Shown here piece by piece: positions 25,664 through 33,333 of a stretch of DNA of 64,000 bases. Each line of letters begins with the position of its first letter. Position 1 is the first letter of the stretch. The translations under genes and the position numbers were made by a program. The stretch covers positions 1,116,001-1,180,000 of the forward strand of contig NZ_CP120374.1 of NCBI RefSeq assembly GCF_029892065.1, written 5' to 3'. The notes under the pieces are model-generated. The model did not search any database and was not told where the DNA came from. It saw only the letters and a list, made by a program, of their open reading frames with translations. Source of the DNA: Sinorhizobium garamanticum. Its GTDB lineage: Bacteria > Pseudomonadota > Alphaproteobacteria > Rhizobiales > Rhizobiaceae.

Positions 25664-25996
25664 ATGACTGGAATGGCAATGACTCAAACGCCTCAAGCAA
25701 ACGGCAGCAGATTGTCGGGCGAGCTCTACAAGGTCGTCGAATTGATCCTGGACCGCGGGCTGGTCATCGACGTGTTCGTGCGTGTGTCGGTGATCGGTCT
25801 CGAGGTGGTCACCATCGATGCGCGGGTCGTCGTTGCCGGCGTCGATGCTTACCTGCGCTTCGCCGAGGTGTGCGGCCGCCTCGATCTCGCCGGCAGCAGC
25901 CCCCGGATCGGCCGCTCGCTGCCCGACAGCGCGCTGCCGCTCGAGCTACCCGGCGGGGCGCGCACGGAAATCGGCGCCACGCAATGGAAAGGATGA
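25664..25996 (+). CDS. gvpA: Gas vesicle structural protein GvpA
   Basis: The 110-residue protein has the conserved GvpA core (about residues 20-75): LYKVVELILDRGLVIDVFVR, VIGLEVVTIDARVVVAGVDAYLRFAE, the helix-strand-strand-helix unit that polymerises into the gas-vesicle shell. It lacks the Trp of the canonical VIDAWVR (here VIDVFVR) and has a polar C-terminal tail of about 35 residues, a feature of actinobacterial-type GvpA. The start at 25664 follows AAGGAG at eight bases; a longer upstream frame has no such site. First gene of a seven-gene operon with mostly overlapping junctions. Confidence 0.88.
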   Translation: MTGMAMTQTPQANGSRLSGELYKVVELILDRGLVIDVFVRVSVIGLEVVTIDARVVVAGVDAYLRFAEVCGRLDLAGSSPRIGRSLPDSALPLELPGGARTEIGATQWKG

Positions 25997-25999
25997 CTG

Positions 26000-26731
26000 A
26001 TGAGCAGCTACGTCTACTGTGTCACGCGTGCCTCCCACCCACTACCGCTCGAAGGGGCGGTGGGGGTGGGGGAGCATGCCCCCGCCCTCCGGCTGGTGCG
26101 CGAGCAGGATCTCGTCGCGGTTGTTAGCGACGCGCCGGAGAACTTGCGCGCGAAGCGACGCGATCTGGTGAAGCACAATGCGGTCATCGGACGAATCTAC
26201 GCAGCCGACACCGTGCTGCCGATGCGGTTCGGGATGGTCGCGCCCGACGACGAGGCCGTGCAGACGGAGCTTCGATCGGGGGCGCGTCGCTATGGCGAAC
26301 TACTGTCGCGGATCGATGGCCACGTCGAGCTCAACGTCAAAGGCGTTCATGCGGAGGAAGCGCTTCTCCGCGACCTCCTGCTTCAGAACGACGAGCTACG
26401 CGCGCGGAATCACGCACTGCGCACCGCAGGCGGCGGCCACCAGGACAAGGTGGCGTTCGGCGAGTCCGTGGCCGCCGCCGTCGTGGAGCGGCGCGCGCGT
26501 GACGCGGGCCAGGTCATCGCCCGCCTGCAACCACATGCCGCGCAGGTACGTCGGGGTCCGCCGGTCGACGGCTGCTTCGTCAACGTATCGTTCCTGGTGG
26601 CGTCCGGCGCCCGGGCCGACTTCGATGGCGCCTTGTCGCAGTTGCGCGGCGAGCTGCCCGGCTACGCAAGCGTCGAGTTGTACGGACCCTTGCCGCCTTA
26701 CAGCTTCGTCGGCGACGAAGCGGACGTGTGA
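26000..26731 (+). CDS. gvpF: Gas vesicle protein GvpF (GvpF/L family)
   Basis: The 243-residue protein has the GvpF/L layout: an N-terminal ferredoxin-like part (YVYCVTRA, LRLVREQDLVAVVSD, VLPMRFGMVAPDDEAV), a helical middle (ALLRDLLLQNDELR) and a C-terminal domain ending VELYGPLPPYSFVGDE, which is the conserved GPWPPYSF-type motif. GvpF contacts GvpA monomers and helps assembly of the vesicle. It starts three bases after gvpA, with AAGGATGA as ribosome site inside the gvpA end. The assignment to F, not L, follows from gene order; the two are paralogues. Confidence 0.88.
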   Translation: MSSYVYCVTRASHPLPLEGAVGVGEHAPALRLVREQDLVAVVSDAPENLRAKRRDLVKHNAVIGRIYAADTVLPMRFGMVAPDDEAVQTELRSGARRYGELLSRIDGHVELNVKGVHAEEALLRDLLLQNDELRARNHALRTAGGGHQDKVAFGESVAAAVVERRARDAGQVIARLQPHAAQVRRGPPVDGCFVNVSFLVASGARADFDGALSQLRGELPGYASVELYGPLPPYSFVGDEADV

Positions 26732-26988
26732 GGGCCGTGGCGGTGGGACTCCTGTCACATGTCTTGTTGCTGCCGCTCGCGCCGGCCCGCTTCGCACTGT
26801 GGACCATCGACCGGGTGGTCGACGCCGCTGCCGAACAGCATTGCGGCCCGGCAGCCATCCGGCGCGAGCTGGCCGAGCTTGCGCGGCAACTGGATGAAGG
26901 GTTGATCGATGCCGAGGAATTCGATCGACGCGAGGACGAGATCCTCGACCGGCTGGACGAGGGACGAAAGCGAGGGCTGATCGCATGA
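26728..26988 (+). CDS. gvpG: Gas vesicle protein GvpG
   Basis: The 86-residue protein has an N-terminal hydrophobic stretch (LLSHVLLLPLAPARFALWTI) and a charged helical tail (ELAELARQLDEGLIDAEEFD), the conserved build of GvpG, which begins LP..P..G..W in other species. It starts with GTG in a four-base overlap with the gvpF stop (GTGA). GvpG is a minor assembly protein needed for vesicle formation in haloarchaea and bacilli. Confidence 0.85.
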   Translation: MRAVAVGLLSHVLLLPLAPARFALWTIDRVVDAAAEQHCGPAAIRRELAELARQLDEGLIDAEEFDRREDEILDRLDEGRKRGLIA

Positions 26989-27317
26989 TGGAATCTGATC
27001 GCATGATGGAACAAGGTTTGTGGCACGGGCGCCAGGGTGCCTCTCCGAACCTGGCTGACGTTCTGGAGCGGGTTCTGGACAAGGGGTTGATCATCGCCGG
27101 CGACATCAAGATCAACCTGCTCGACATCGAGCTTCTGACCGTCAAGCTCCGGCTGTTGGTCGCGTCGGTGGACAAGGCCAAGGCGATGGGGATCGACTGG
27201 TGGGAGCACGACCCGGCGCTTTCCCAGCCGCGGGCGCGGCAGCTCGCGGCCGAGAACGCGCGGTTGCGCAAGCGGGTCGAGGCGCTGGAAACTGCCGCTC
27301 CGGAGTCACGGCGATGA
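26985..27317 (+). CDS. gvpJ: Gas vesicle protein GvpJ (GvpA-like minor shell protein)
   Basis: The 110-residue protein contains a GvpA-family unit (about 22-75): LADVLERVLDKGLIIAGDIK, LDIELLTVKLRLLVASVDKAK, followed by GIDWWEHDP, the motif that separates GvpJ/GvpM/S types from GvpA. A charged coiled-coil tail rich in Ala, Glu and Arg follows. GvpJ is thought to shape the conical caps or nucleate assembly. The ATG overlaps the gvpG stop. Two further in-frame ATGs near the start (7th and 8th codons) are possible initiation sites. Confidence 0.85.
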   Translation: MMESDRMMEQGLWHGRQGASPNLADVLERVLDKGLIIAGDIKINLLDIELLTVKLRLLVASVDKAKAMGIDWWEHDPALSQPRARQLAAENARLRKRVEALETAAPESRR

Positions 27318-28099
27318 GGATGGCGAGCTATACATATGCGGTCGCGCGCCCGTTCGATCCAAACCAGGCGGCCGGCCTCGTCGGCGTCGACGGCGCCGCG
27401 ATCCACCTGGTCCGCCACCAAGACCTGGTCGCCGTGGTCAGTCCACTTGCGCCTGCCGACGCCGACGAGGCCGCGCTGCGAGCCAGGCTGCAGACGCTGG
27501 CGGAGCTAGAGGCGATCGCACGTGCGCACCACAGGGTCGTGGCGGCGGTAGCCGCGTGCACACCAACGCTGCCGTTCCGCCTCGCGACCGTTCACCGCAC
27601 CGACGACCGCGTTGCGCGGTTGCTGCGCCGGGAGTATCGGCGCTTCCGCGAGACGCTGGAACGACTCGCAGGCCGCGTTGAGGTGGGGGTGAAGATCTAC
27701 GTGCAGCACGAGGGCGCGTCTGCCGGCGCGATGTCCGTGGCTGAGAAAACCGGCGGGTCCGGATCGGCGCGCGTGGGCAGGGACTACATGCGCTACCGCC
27801 GCGAGCAGCGCGATCGGCGCCAGTACGCGTGGCGGTGCGCAACCACCGCGGCCGAGCAGATTGACGCCGTTCTCGCCGGGCTTGCGGTCGATCGCCGCCA
27901 ACACCGAACGCAGAGCGCCGCGCTGTCCGCTGCTCCAGGCGAAAATGTATTCAACGCAGCCTACCTGGTGGATGCCGGGCGCGCCGAAGAGCTCGCCGCC
28001 CGTGCACGGCGGCTGGGTGCGGAAAACCCGGACGTGACGCTCGAGGTCACAGGCCCCTGGCCGGCCTATTCGTTCGCCGGCAGCGAGGAGCGCACATGA
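27314..28099 (+). CDS. gvpL: Gas vesicle protein GvpL (GvpF/L family)
   Basis: The 261-residue second GvpF/L paralogue has ASYTYAVARPF, IHLVRHQDLVAVVSPL, TLPFRLATVHRTDD, a variable middle rich in Arg, Gly and Ser, and the closing motif VTGPWPAYSFAGSE. Proteins of this pair interact with many other Gvp proteins and may act as assembly scaffold. It starts in an ATGA overlap with gvpJ and runs into gvpS by four bases. It keeps the conserved family termini, and the central arginine-rich insert is the only clear difference from the first copy. Confidence 0.88.
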   Translation: MRMASYTYAVARPFDPNQAAGLVGVDGAAIHLVRHQDLVAVVSPLAPADADEAALRARLQTLAELEAIARAHHRVVAAVAACTPTLPFRLATVHRTDDRVARLLRREYRRFRETLERLAGRVEVGVKIYVQHEGASAGAMSVAEKTGGSGSARVGRDYMRYRREQRDRRQYAWRCATTAAEQIDAVLAGLAVDRRQHRTQSAALSAAPGENVFNAAYLVDAGRAEELAARARRLGAENPDVTLEVTGPWPAYSFAGSEERT

Positions 28100-28293
28100 G
28101 CCCCGCCGCGCTCCCGGCCCAAGAGATCGCGCTCGTCGACCTGCTCGACCGGCTCCTGGCGGGCGGCATCGTGCTGACCGGAGACGTCACGCTGGCGATC
28201 GCCGACATCGACATGGTGCAGATCTCGCTTCGCGCCCTGATCACGTCGCTCGGCCGAACCGCGCAATCCGGCGCAGCGGAGCAAGACGAGTGA
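28096..28293 (+). CDS. gvpS: Gas vesicle protein GvpS (short GvpA-like protein)
   Basis: The 65-residue protein is a GvpA-family unit reduced to its core: IALVDLLDRLLAGGIVLTGD, ADIDMVQISLRALITSLG. In actinobacterial clusters the protein at this position (between gvpL and gvpK) is called GvpS. GvpM is an alternative name for such a sequence elsewhere. It starts in an ATGA overlap with gvpL and overlaps gvpK by four bases. Confidence 0.82.
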   Translation: MSPAALPAQEIALVDLLDRLLAGGIVLTGDVTLAIADIDMVQISLRALITSLGRTAQSGAAEQDE

Positions 28294-28595
28294 GCGCCGG
28301 CGTCGCTGGACATGGGCCGGGGTTGCGCCAGCGCATTTCGATGGCGCCCGACACGGTCGAACGAGATCTGGCCCGCCTCGTGCTCACCGTCGTGGAGTTG
28401 CTGCGCCAGCTCATGGAGCGGCAGGCACTTCGTCGTCTCGACGAGGGCGGCTTGACCGAAGCGGAGGAGGAGCGCGTCGGCATGACACTGATGCATCTAG
28501 ACAACCGGATGTCGCGCCTGCGGGAGCACTTCGGGCTCGCGGCCGAGGACCTGAATATCGACCTGGGACCTCTCGGTCCGCTACTACCGCGTTGA
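28290..28595 (+). CDS. gvpK: Gas vesicle protein GvpK
   Basis: The 101-residue helical protein shows the hallmark ARLVLTVVELLRQLMERQALR, followed by LTEAEEERVGMTLMHLD and the end DLNIDLGPLG, diagnostic for GvpK. It is essential for vesicle formation where tested. The start is a GTG in a GTGA overlap with gvpS. This is the last recognisable gas-vesicle gene. No gvpN, gvpO or gvpC homologue follows or precedes it in the window. Confidence 0.88.
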   Translation: MSAGVAGHGPGLRQRISMAPDTVERDLARLVLTVVELLRQLMERQALRRLDEGGLTEAEEERVGMTLMHLDNRMSRLREHFGLAAEDLNIDLGPLGPLLPR

Positions 28596-28864
28596 TGCAG
28601 TTGGCGCCGCGGCTCCGGCTGAATCTCGAAGCGCGGTCGGCTGATGCCTTCATCGCTGACACAGTTGCCTGGACGCTGGTAGAGCGGCACGGCGCTTCAA
28701 AAAGGCCGGAGAAAACTGCCGCGTTCCTGCTTGCGGCCATGGAGGCGAATGGCCTGACTGAAACCGTGAACTTACTGAACCCGCATTATATTACTTCGAC
28801 AAGGATTATGCCCGCCTCACCTCCCAGGGCCGGCGTGAGTGCCAATTCCAGGCGGATTCTGTGA
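28595..28864 (+). CDS. Unrecognised ORF coupled to gvpK, overlapping the galE end
   Basis: The frame opens at an ATG that overlaps the gvpK stop (TGATG), as other junctions in the operon do, and runs 89 codons. Residues 8-55 (LNLEARSADAFIADTVAWTL, then ERHGASKRPEKTAAFLLAAME) read like a folded helical protein. The last 19 codons lie antisense to the galE 3' end, so the true protein may be truncated at the junction near 28800 where foreign DNA meets galE. I do not recognise the family. Confidence 0.35.
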   Translation: MQLAPRLRLNLEARSADAFIADTVAWTLVERHGASKRPEKTAAFLLAAMEANGLTETVNLLNPHYITSTRIMPASPPRAGVSANSRRIL

Positions 28865-29801
28865 TCGCCGCAAGGTCGTATTGCGGCTCCCAGCCGAGCA
28901 CCGCGCGTGCCTTGTCGTTGTTGGCGACCAGCGTCGTCGAGTCGCCTTCGCGCCGCGCGGTATAACGGATATTGAACGGCCGCTTCGCAACCGTTGCGAT
29001 TGCGCTCAGCAGCTCCTTGACCGTCGTGCCGGTGCCGGTACCGAGATTGAGCTCGACGCTGTTGCCGCCGTCGAGCAGGTAGTCGACCGCCCGCACATGC
29101 GCATCCGCGAGGTCGAGGACGTGGATGTAGTCGCGCACGCAGGTCCCGTCGCGGGTATCGTAGTCGGTGCCGAACACGCTGAAACTTTCCCGCCGGCCCA
29201 GCGCCGCGTCGATCGCGAGCGGGATCGCGTGGGTTTCCGGCTCGTGCCACTCGCCGATCCGTCCGTCAAAGTCGGCACCGGCGGCGTTGAAGTAGCGCAG
29301 GATCACCGAGCGCAGGCCCTTGTACAGGTCGTAGTCCTTCAGCGCCTGCTCGCAGACCCATTTCGTGCGGCCATAGGGGTTGATCGGCGCCTGTTTGTGG
29401 GTTTCGTCCATCGGCACGCGATCGGGCAGCCCGTAGGTGGCGCAGGTGGACGAGAACACGAAGGCGTCGATCCCGGCCGCCAGCGCCGCCGACAGCAAGG
29501 TGAGCGTGCCGATGACATTGTTGTCGTAGAATGCCGCCGGATCCTTCACCGACTCGCCGACCTCGATCATCGCCGCAAAATGCAGGATGGCGCGCGGCCG
29601 ATACCGGGCGAGAACGTCATCGAGACGCTTGCGATCGCGGATGTCCCCTTTTTCGAGAACGCCCCATTGGACGAATTCTTCATGGCCGTTCGAGAGGTTG
29701 TCGTAGACGATCGGCTGGTAGCCCTTGGCGGCCAGCTGGAGACAGGTATGGGAGCCGATATAACCGGCGCCGCCGACGACAAGAATGTTGTTGTTCTGCA
29801 C
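28806..29801 (-). CDS. galE: UDP-glucose 4-epimerase
   Basis: The 331-residue extended SDR enzyme has NAD-binding GGAGYIG at residues 9-15, the catalytic Ser-Ser-Thr region (VFSSTCATYG), the YxxxK pair in NPYGRTKWVCEQ and the family block ILRYFNAAGAD. It interconverts UDP-glucose and UDP-galactose for exopolysaccharide and lipopolysaccharide synthesis; the rhizobial name is exoB. The start is GTG at 29801 with TGAGG upstream; no ATG fits. It converges with the gas-vesicle operon. The 243-base upstream gap holds a tandem repeat containing TGTGACC half-sites. Confidence 0.93.
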   Translation of the reverse strand: MQNNNILVVGGAGYIGSHTCLQLAAKGYQPIVYDNLSNGHEEFVQWGVLEKGDIRDRKRLDDVLARYRPRAILHFAAMIEVGESVKDPAAFYDNNVIGTLTLLSAALAAGIDAFVFSSTCATYGLPDRVPMDETHKQAPINPYGRTKWVCEQALKDYDLYKGLRSVILRYFNAAGADFDGRIGEWHEPETHAIPLAIDAALGRRESFSVFGTDYDTRDGTCVRDYIHVLDLADAHVRAVDYLLDGGNSVELNLGTGTGTTVKELLSAIATVAKRPFNIRYTARREGDSTTLVANNDKARAVLGWEPQYDLAAITESAWNWHSRRPWEVRRA

Positions 29802-29933
29802 AGGCAACCTCAGGGGATATTTGGGAAGACTGCGATACGCGCGTAGGCTCCGCAGCGGCGAATTTCCAACACATTGTGAACGTCCTGCGGAGAAGCGGCA
29901 TTTTCTCCCTGTCCCGCCGCCATCTCGGCAACG

Positions 29934-29967
29934 GGCACCGGTCACAGTTAGGCACCGGTCACAGTAA
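29934..29967. repeat. Tandem 17-base direct repeat upstream of galE
   Basis: GGCACCGGTCACAGTTA (29934-29950) is directly repeated with one change (29951-29967). Read toward galE each unit contains TGTGACC followed by GGT, matching one half of the TGTGACC-N2-GGTCA palindromes found elsewhere in the polysaccharide locus. It lies about 135-165 bases before the galE start. Confidence 0.6.
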
Positions 29968-30044
29968 GACTCGTCATACCGCCCAGTTTCCGCATCCACA
30001 CCAGGTAAACGTTGCGGCCCCCGTTGAAGTCATCAGGGAGCAAT

Positions 30045-31037
30045 TCAGGATAAACGCAGGGGAGCCTGGCGGTGCGCCAGGCGCTCGAAGACGTTTGCGG
30101 CGGCAGAGCGGGAAGCAGCGAGCGCACGCAGCAGGCGTTGCCGATGAAGGGCATGCGCACGAGCGCTGGGTCCGTTCGCGAGCGCCGCGCGGGCAGTCCG
30201 TATCGGCTCGGCCAAGTTGGCGCTCACCTCCGGCAGCGCCACCACCTCTGTCTCAAGCCGGTCGAGATAGGCGCCGAGCCCGTCCGCCGCAGCCTGGCGC
30301 AGGCGGGCGGTAGGGGCGGCGTAAAGCTTGTCCGCCGCCCAGCGCAGGTGCTCCTCGGCATGCCGGTGCAGCGCCTGTGGCTGCTTGTAGGCCCGGTGGT
30401 CGCCGAGGAGCCCAGCGACATAAGCCACCTCGCCAAGCTCGCCGCAGCGCCACCACAACTCCATGTCCTGTAGGTACTGCCAGGCAGGGTCCCAGCAACC
30501 CGCCTCAAAGAAGACATCGGTTCGGATGGTCGCGCCCGGCATCGCAATCATGTTGTTGAGCAGCAGCAGCTCCCGGAACGCTTCGCCATTGTTGCTGTAG
30601 CTCCACGGGAAACGGTGACCGGGTATGGGCGCGCCGTCATAGGTAATCTGCCGGAAGCGGCCGTGGACCAAGGCCGGGCGGCGCCTTGCCGCGCGCCCAA
30701 TCGCCTGCAGCGCCCCCGGCGCCAGACGATCATCCGCATGCAGGGTGACGAGGTAATCCGCATGCGACCCGGCGGCGTAGGCGCGGTTCCAGTTGTCGGT
30801 GCGACAGACCGTGTCCTGGTGCAGCGCCGGCCTCAGCCGCGGTGACGCATGGGCCTCGATGATCTCCCGGCTGCCGTCCGAGGAGCCGTTGTCGCAGACA
30901 TGCACTTCGAAGGCCGGGTAGTCCTGCGAGAGTGCGCTTGCGAGCGCCTCGGCAAGGGTCTCGGCATTGTTGAAGCAGGGAATGATGATGGCGAGAGAGG
31001 GCACTTCTGTGGATGGCTGGGCTCTCATGGCTGTCAT
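30045..31037 (-). CDS. Family 2 glycosyltransferase
   Basis: The 330-residue inverting GT-A enzyme has LAIIIPCFNNAETLAEALAS at the N-terminus, VHVCDNGSSDGS for nucleotide binding, the DxD-type element TLHADDRLAPGA and the acceptor-region LQDMELWWRCGE (the ED/W motif). GGAGGGGAG lies upstream of the start; a second ATG three codons later is possible. It is the last gene of a minus-strand cluster with two nucleotidyltransferase-type proteins, a HAD phosphatase and a GDPD-like enzyme, so it probably transfers the activated group they make. Donor and acceptor are unknown. Confidence 0.88.
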   Translation of the reverse strand: MTAMRAQPSTEVPSLAIIIPCFNNAETLAEALASALSQDYPAFEVHVCDNGSSDGSREIIEAHASPRLRPALHQDTVCRTDNWNRAYAAGSHADYLVTLHADDRLAPGALQAIGRAARRRPALVHGRFRQITYDGAPIPGHRFPWSYSNNGEAFRELLLLNNMIAMPGATIRTDVFFEAGCWDPAWQYLQDMELWWRCGELGEVAYVAGLLGDHRAYKQPQALHRHAEEHLRWAADKLYAAPTARLRQAAADGLGAYLDRLETEVVALPEVSANLAEPIRTARAALANGPSARAHALHRQRLLRALAASRSAAANVFERLAHRQAPLRLS

Positions 31038-31058
31038 GGCTAACTCCCCTCCGTCTTT

Positions 31059-31859
31059 CTACGGCGTGTCGCTGATCGCTGGCGAGCGCGCAACCGACCG
31101 GTCCGGTGGCCCAGGCTGACCCCCCGCCAATTTGACATCCCATACGCTGCGCGCTGGTAAGCACCGCACGTCGAGCCCCTGCGCCACAACGCCGTTCAGC
31201 ATCGGGCAGACAAAGAGCGCACCCCGGTGCGACAGCGTCGCGCGATGGTGCAGGCTGTGCGCAAAGGCCGCATGGAAGACAGCGACATCGCGAAAAGCAT
31301 AAACGCCGGCTGACGCGTTCCCGGAGATGACCACCTTCTCCCTCGCCTCCTGCATCCGCCCATCAGGCGCAAGCTGCAAATAGCTGTATTGCGGATGGCG
31401 GGAGGCGAATGTCAGCGCAAGGCCGCCCAGAGCGGGATCGGCTGCGAAGGCTGCGGCCACATCCGCATCGCTCTCGAACACGATGTCGCAGAGATCGACA
31501 ATAATCGGTGCCTCCGGCCAGGCGATCAGCGCTGCGCCCGCCGCGGCGCTCCAGGCGGCGCCGCCGCTGGCATGCGACAACCACACGATCCTCGCCGCAG
31601 GGTATTCCGCACGGAGCGTCTCGCGGGCAAAGCGCTGCGACGCGGCGGTGTTTCGCAGCACGAAGACGGGTGTCGCGGCCGCGCTCCACCAGGGACGTGC
31701 CTTGAGGGTGGCGCTGAGCAGCGTGGCGCCTCCAACGGCCATCTCGGCCTTCACCGAGCCATCGGGCCGCTCAAAATCCTGCCCCGCTAGCGGTATGATA
31801 ACGTTCAGTGGCGTCGAATGACCAAGTCGCGCTCTAGCATCACGCATAGGCTGGCTCAC
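31059..31859 (-). CDS. Nucleotidyltransferase-like protein with altered nucleotide motif
   Basis: The 266-residue protein follows the sugar-nucleotidyltransferase plan: LNVIIPLAGQDFERPDGSVKAEMAVGG corresponds to the N-terminal GxGxR loop and the PKP lysine region, and APIIVDLCDIVFESDADV to the metal-binding DGDxxF-type segment. The glycine-rich loop lacks the usual GxGxR (here AGQDFE), so catalytic competence is doubtful. It starts at GTG 31859 overlapping the upstream two-domain protein by 20 bases; ATG 31847 is the alternative. It resembles the second domain of that neighbour (SYLQL versus WSYATL), suggesting common descent. Confidence 0.72.
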   Translation of the reverse strand: MSQPMRDARARLGHSTPLNVIIPLAGQDFERPDGSVKAEMAVGGATLLSATLKARPWWSAAATPVFVLRNTAASQRFARETLRAEYPAARIVWLSHASGGAAWSAAAGAALIAWPEAPIIVDLCDIVFESDADVAAAFAADPALGGLALTFASRHPQYSYLQLAPDGRMQEAREKVVISGNASAGVYAFRDVAVFHAAFAHSLHHRATLSHRGALFVCPMLNGVVAQGLDVRCLPARSVWDVKLAGGQPGPPDRSVARSPAISDTP

Positions 31860-33333
31860 GGTCCTGCAGGTACTCGGCTAAATCCTCTGGCGTTCCCAGG
31901 CCATGCATGCTGCTCTTGTCGATCTCATAGACGCCGATGCGCGCCCCGTTGCGGATGGCGTAGTTGTAGGCGGGGCAGACGTAGAACTCGCCATTGGTGC
32001 GGTCGTTGTGCACCATCATATCGAGCGCCGCCTTCATGTAGTCGCCCGCACGGCGAAAGAAATAGATGCCTACCGTCGCGAGATCGGAGATTGGCTGCTT
32101 TTCGGCGACCCGCAGCACCAAGCCCGCCGCATCGGTTTCCGCGAAGGACCATTTCGGATCGCGTTTCCGGTCGCGGAAAACGAGGATTGACCCGTCCAGA
32201 CCGCGCGAGATGCAGTCATCAATGAAGTCACCGATACGCATGTCCACCACTTGGTCGGAGTTGGCGATCAACAGCGGTGCCTCCTCGTCGAGTTGCTGGC
32301 GAGCCAGCAGGACGGTGCAGGCGGTGCCCTCGGTGAGCTGGTTGACCGGGACGATGCCTACGCCCTGCGAGCGAAGCGCAGCCACCGCATCCGCCTGGCT
32401 GTGCAGGTGGTCGCGCAGCAAAAGTACGGTGGGGCGGCCACCCGGCGGCAATGTGTTGTCCAGCACATGTTGAATCATTGGCCGGCCAAGGACGTCGATG
32501 AAGGGCTTTGGATGTTGGAAGCCGACCTTGGCGAAGCGACTGCCCCGCCCGGCCGCTGGCACCACCAACTGCACCGGCCGATTGGCATGCGTGGAGGACA
32601 GACGCTGCACGCCATTCACTTCGAAATTCTCGATCATCTTCGGGTTGTAGAAACTGTGGTACTGGTCCGCGCTGATGGTGGCCGAGACGACGCGGCCACC
32701 ATCGAGGATCACCTCGTTCAACGAGGAGCTGACATAGTAGCGCCCTTCGACGGTGACCCCGTGCCGCAGCGCAGCGGCGGCCGCCTGGAAGAACAGCTGT
32801 GCCTCACGGAAATAGTAGAACCCGGCGATCGCCCGGTTGCTGATTACCTCCTTCTCGGAGGTGCGGTTCACCAGGCCGTCGTCCCCAAGGGTCGCGTAGG
32901 ACCAGCGCGGATGGATGGTCTCGAAAGTGATGACGCCGGCATCCGCGCCGGCCGCCTCAAACTCCGCAATCACGGAGGAGAGACGGATGTCGATGATCTG
33001 ATCGCTGTTAGCGATGACCAGCGGCTCAGTCGGGTCGATGACGTCGATCGCCATGAGGCAGGTGCAGAGCGCTCCGGCGGTCGGCCCCTTCAACATCAAC
33101 ATCTGCGAGCGACCGCCCGTGCTGAGGTCGAAGATCCGCTCGTAGGAATATCGGACGGCCTCTTGCTGATCGACGACGAACAGGAAGCGTGTCTCGGCGC
33201 CGAGCGACTTCAAGTTCTCGATGGCCCATTGAATCATCGGCTTTCCCGCCACCTCGATGAGCGGGCGCGGATAAGCGTAGTCTTCCGGGCTGAAGTGAGG
33301 GCTCGGGCCATTGGCCGGGAACAGGACGATCAT
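31840..33333 (-). CDS. Tandem two-domain sugar/polyol-phosphate nucleotidyltransferase
   Basis: The 497-residue protein contains two nucleotidyltransferase folds. The N-terminal one (1-250) has PLIEVAGKPMIQWAIENL and PLVIANSDQIIDIR but its first loop reads PANGPSPHF, without GxGxR. The C-terminal one (about 255-497) has a complete VVPAAGRGSRFAKVGF loop, HPKPFIDVLGRPMIQHVLDN and LLIANSDQVVDMR. IANSDQ in both modules replaces the usual hhxGDxxF-type element. It probably activates a phosphorylated sugar or polyol with NTP; one active and one regulatory domain is a reasonable reading. The start (33333) overlaps the HAD stop in ATGA with GGAGGTGG upstream. Confidence 0.85.
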   Translation of the reverse strand: MIVLFPANGPSPHFSPEDYAYPRPLIEVAGKPMIQWAIENLKSLGAETRFLFVVDQQEAVRYSYERIFDLSTGGRSQMLMLKGPTAGALCTCLMAIDVIDPTEPLVIANSDQIIDIRLSSVIAEFEAAGADAGVITFETIHPRWSYATLGDDGLVNRTSEKEVISNRAIAGFYYFREAQLFFQAAAAALRHGVTVEGRYYVSSSLNEVILDGGRVVSATISADQYHSFYNPKMIENFEVNGVQRLSSTHANRPVQLVVPAAGRGSRFAKVGFQHPKPFIDVLGRPMIQHVLDNTLPPGGRPTVLLLRDHLHSQADAVAALRSQGVGIVPVNQLTEGTACTVLLARQQLDEEAPLLIANSDQVVDMRIGDFIDDCISRGLDGSILVFRDRKRDPKWSFAETDAAGLVLRVAEKQPISDLATVGIYFFRRAGDYMKAALDMMVHNDRTNGEFYVCPAYNYAIRNGARIGVYEIDKSSMHGLGTPEDLAEYLQDREPAYA

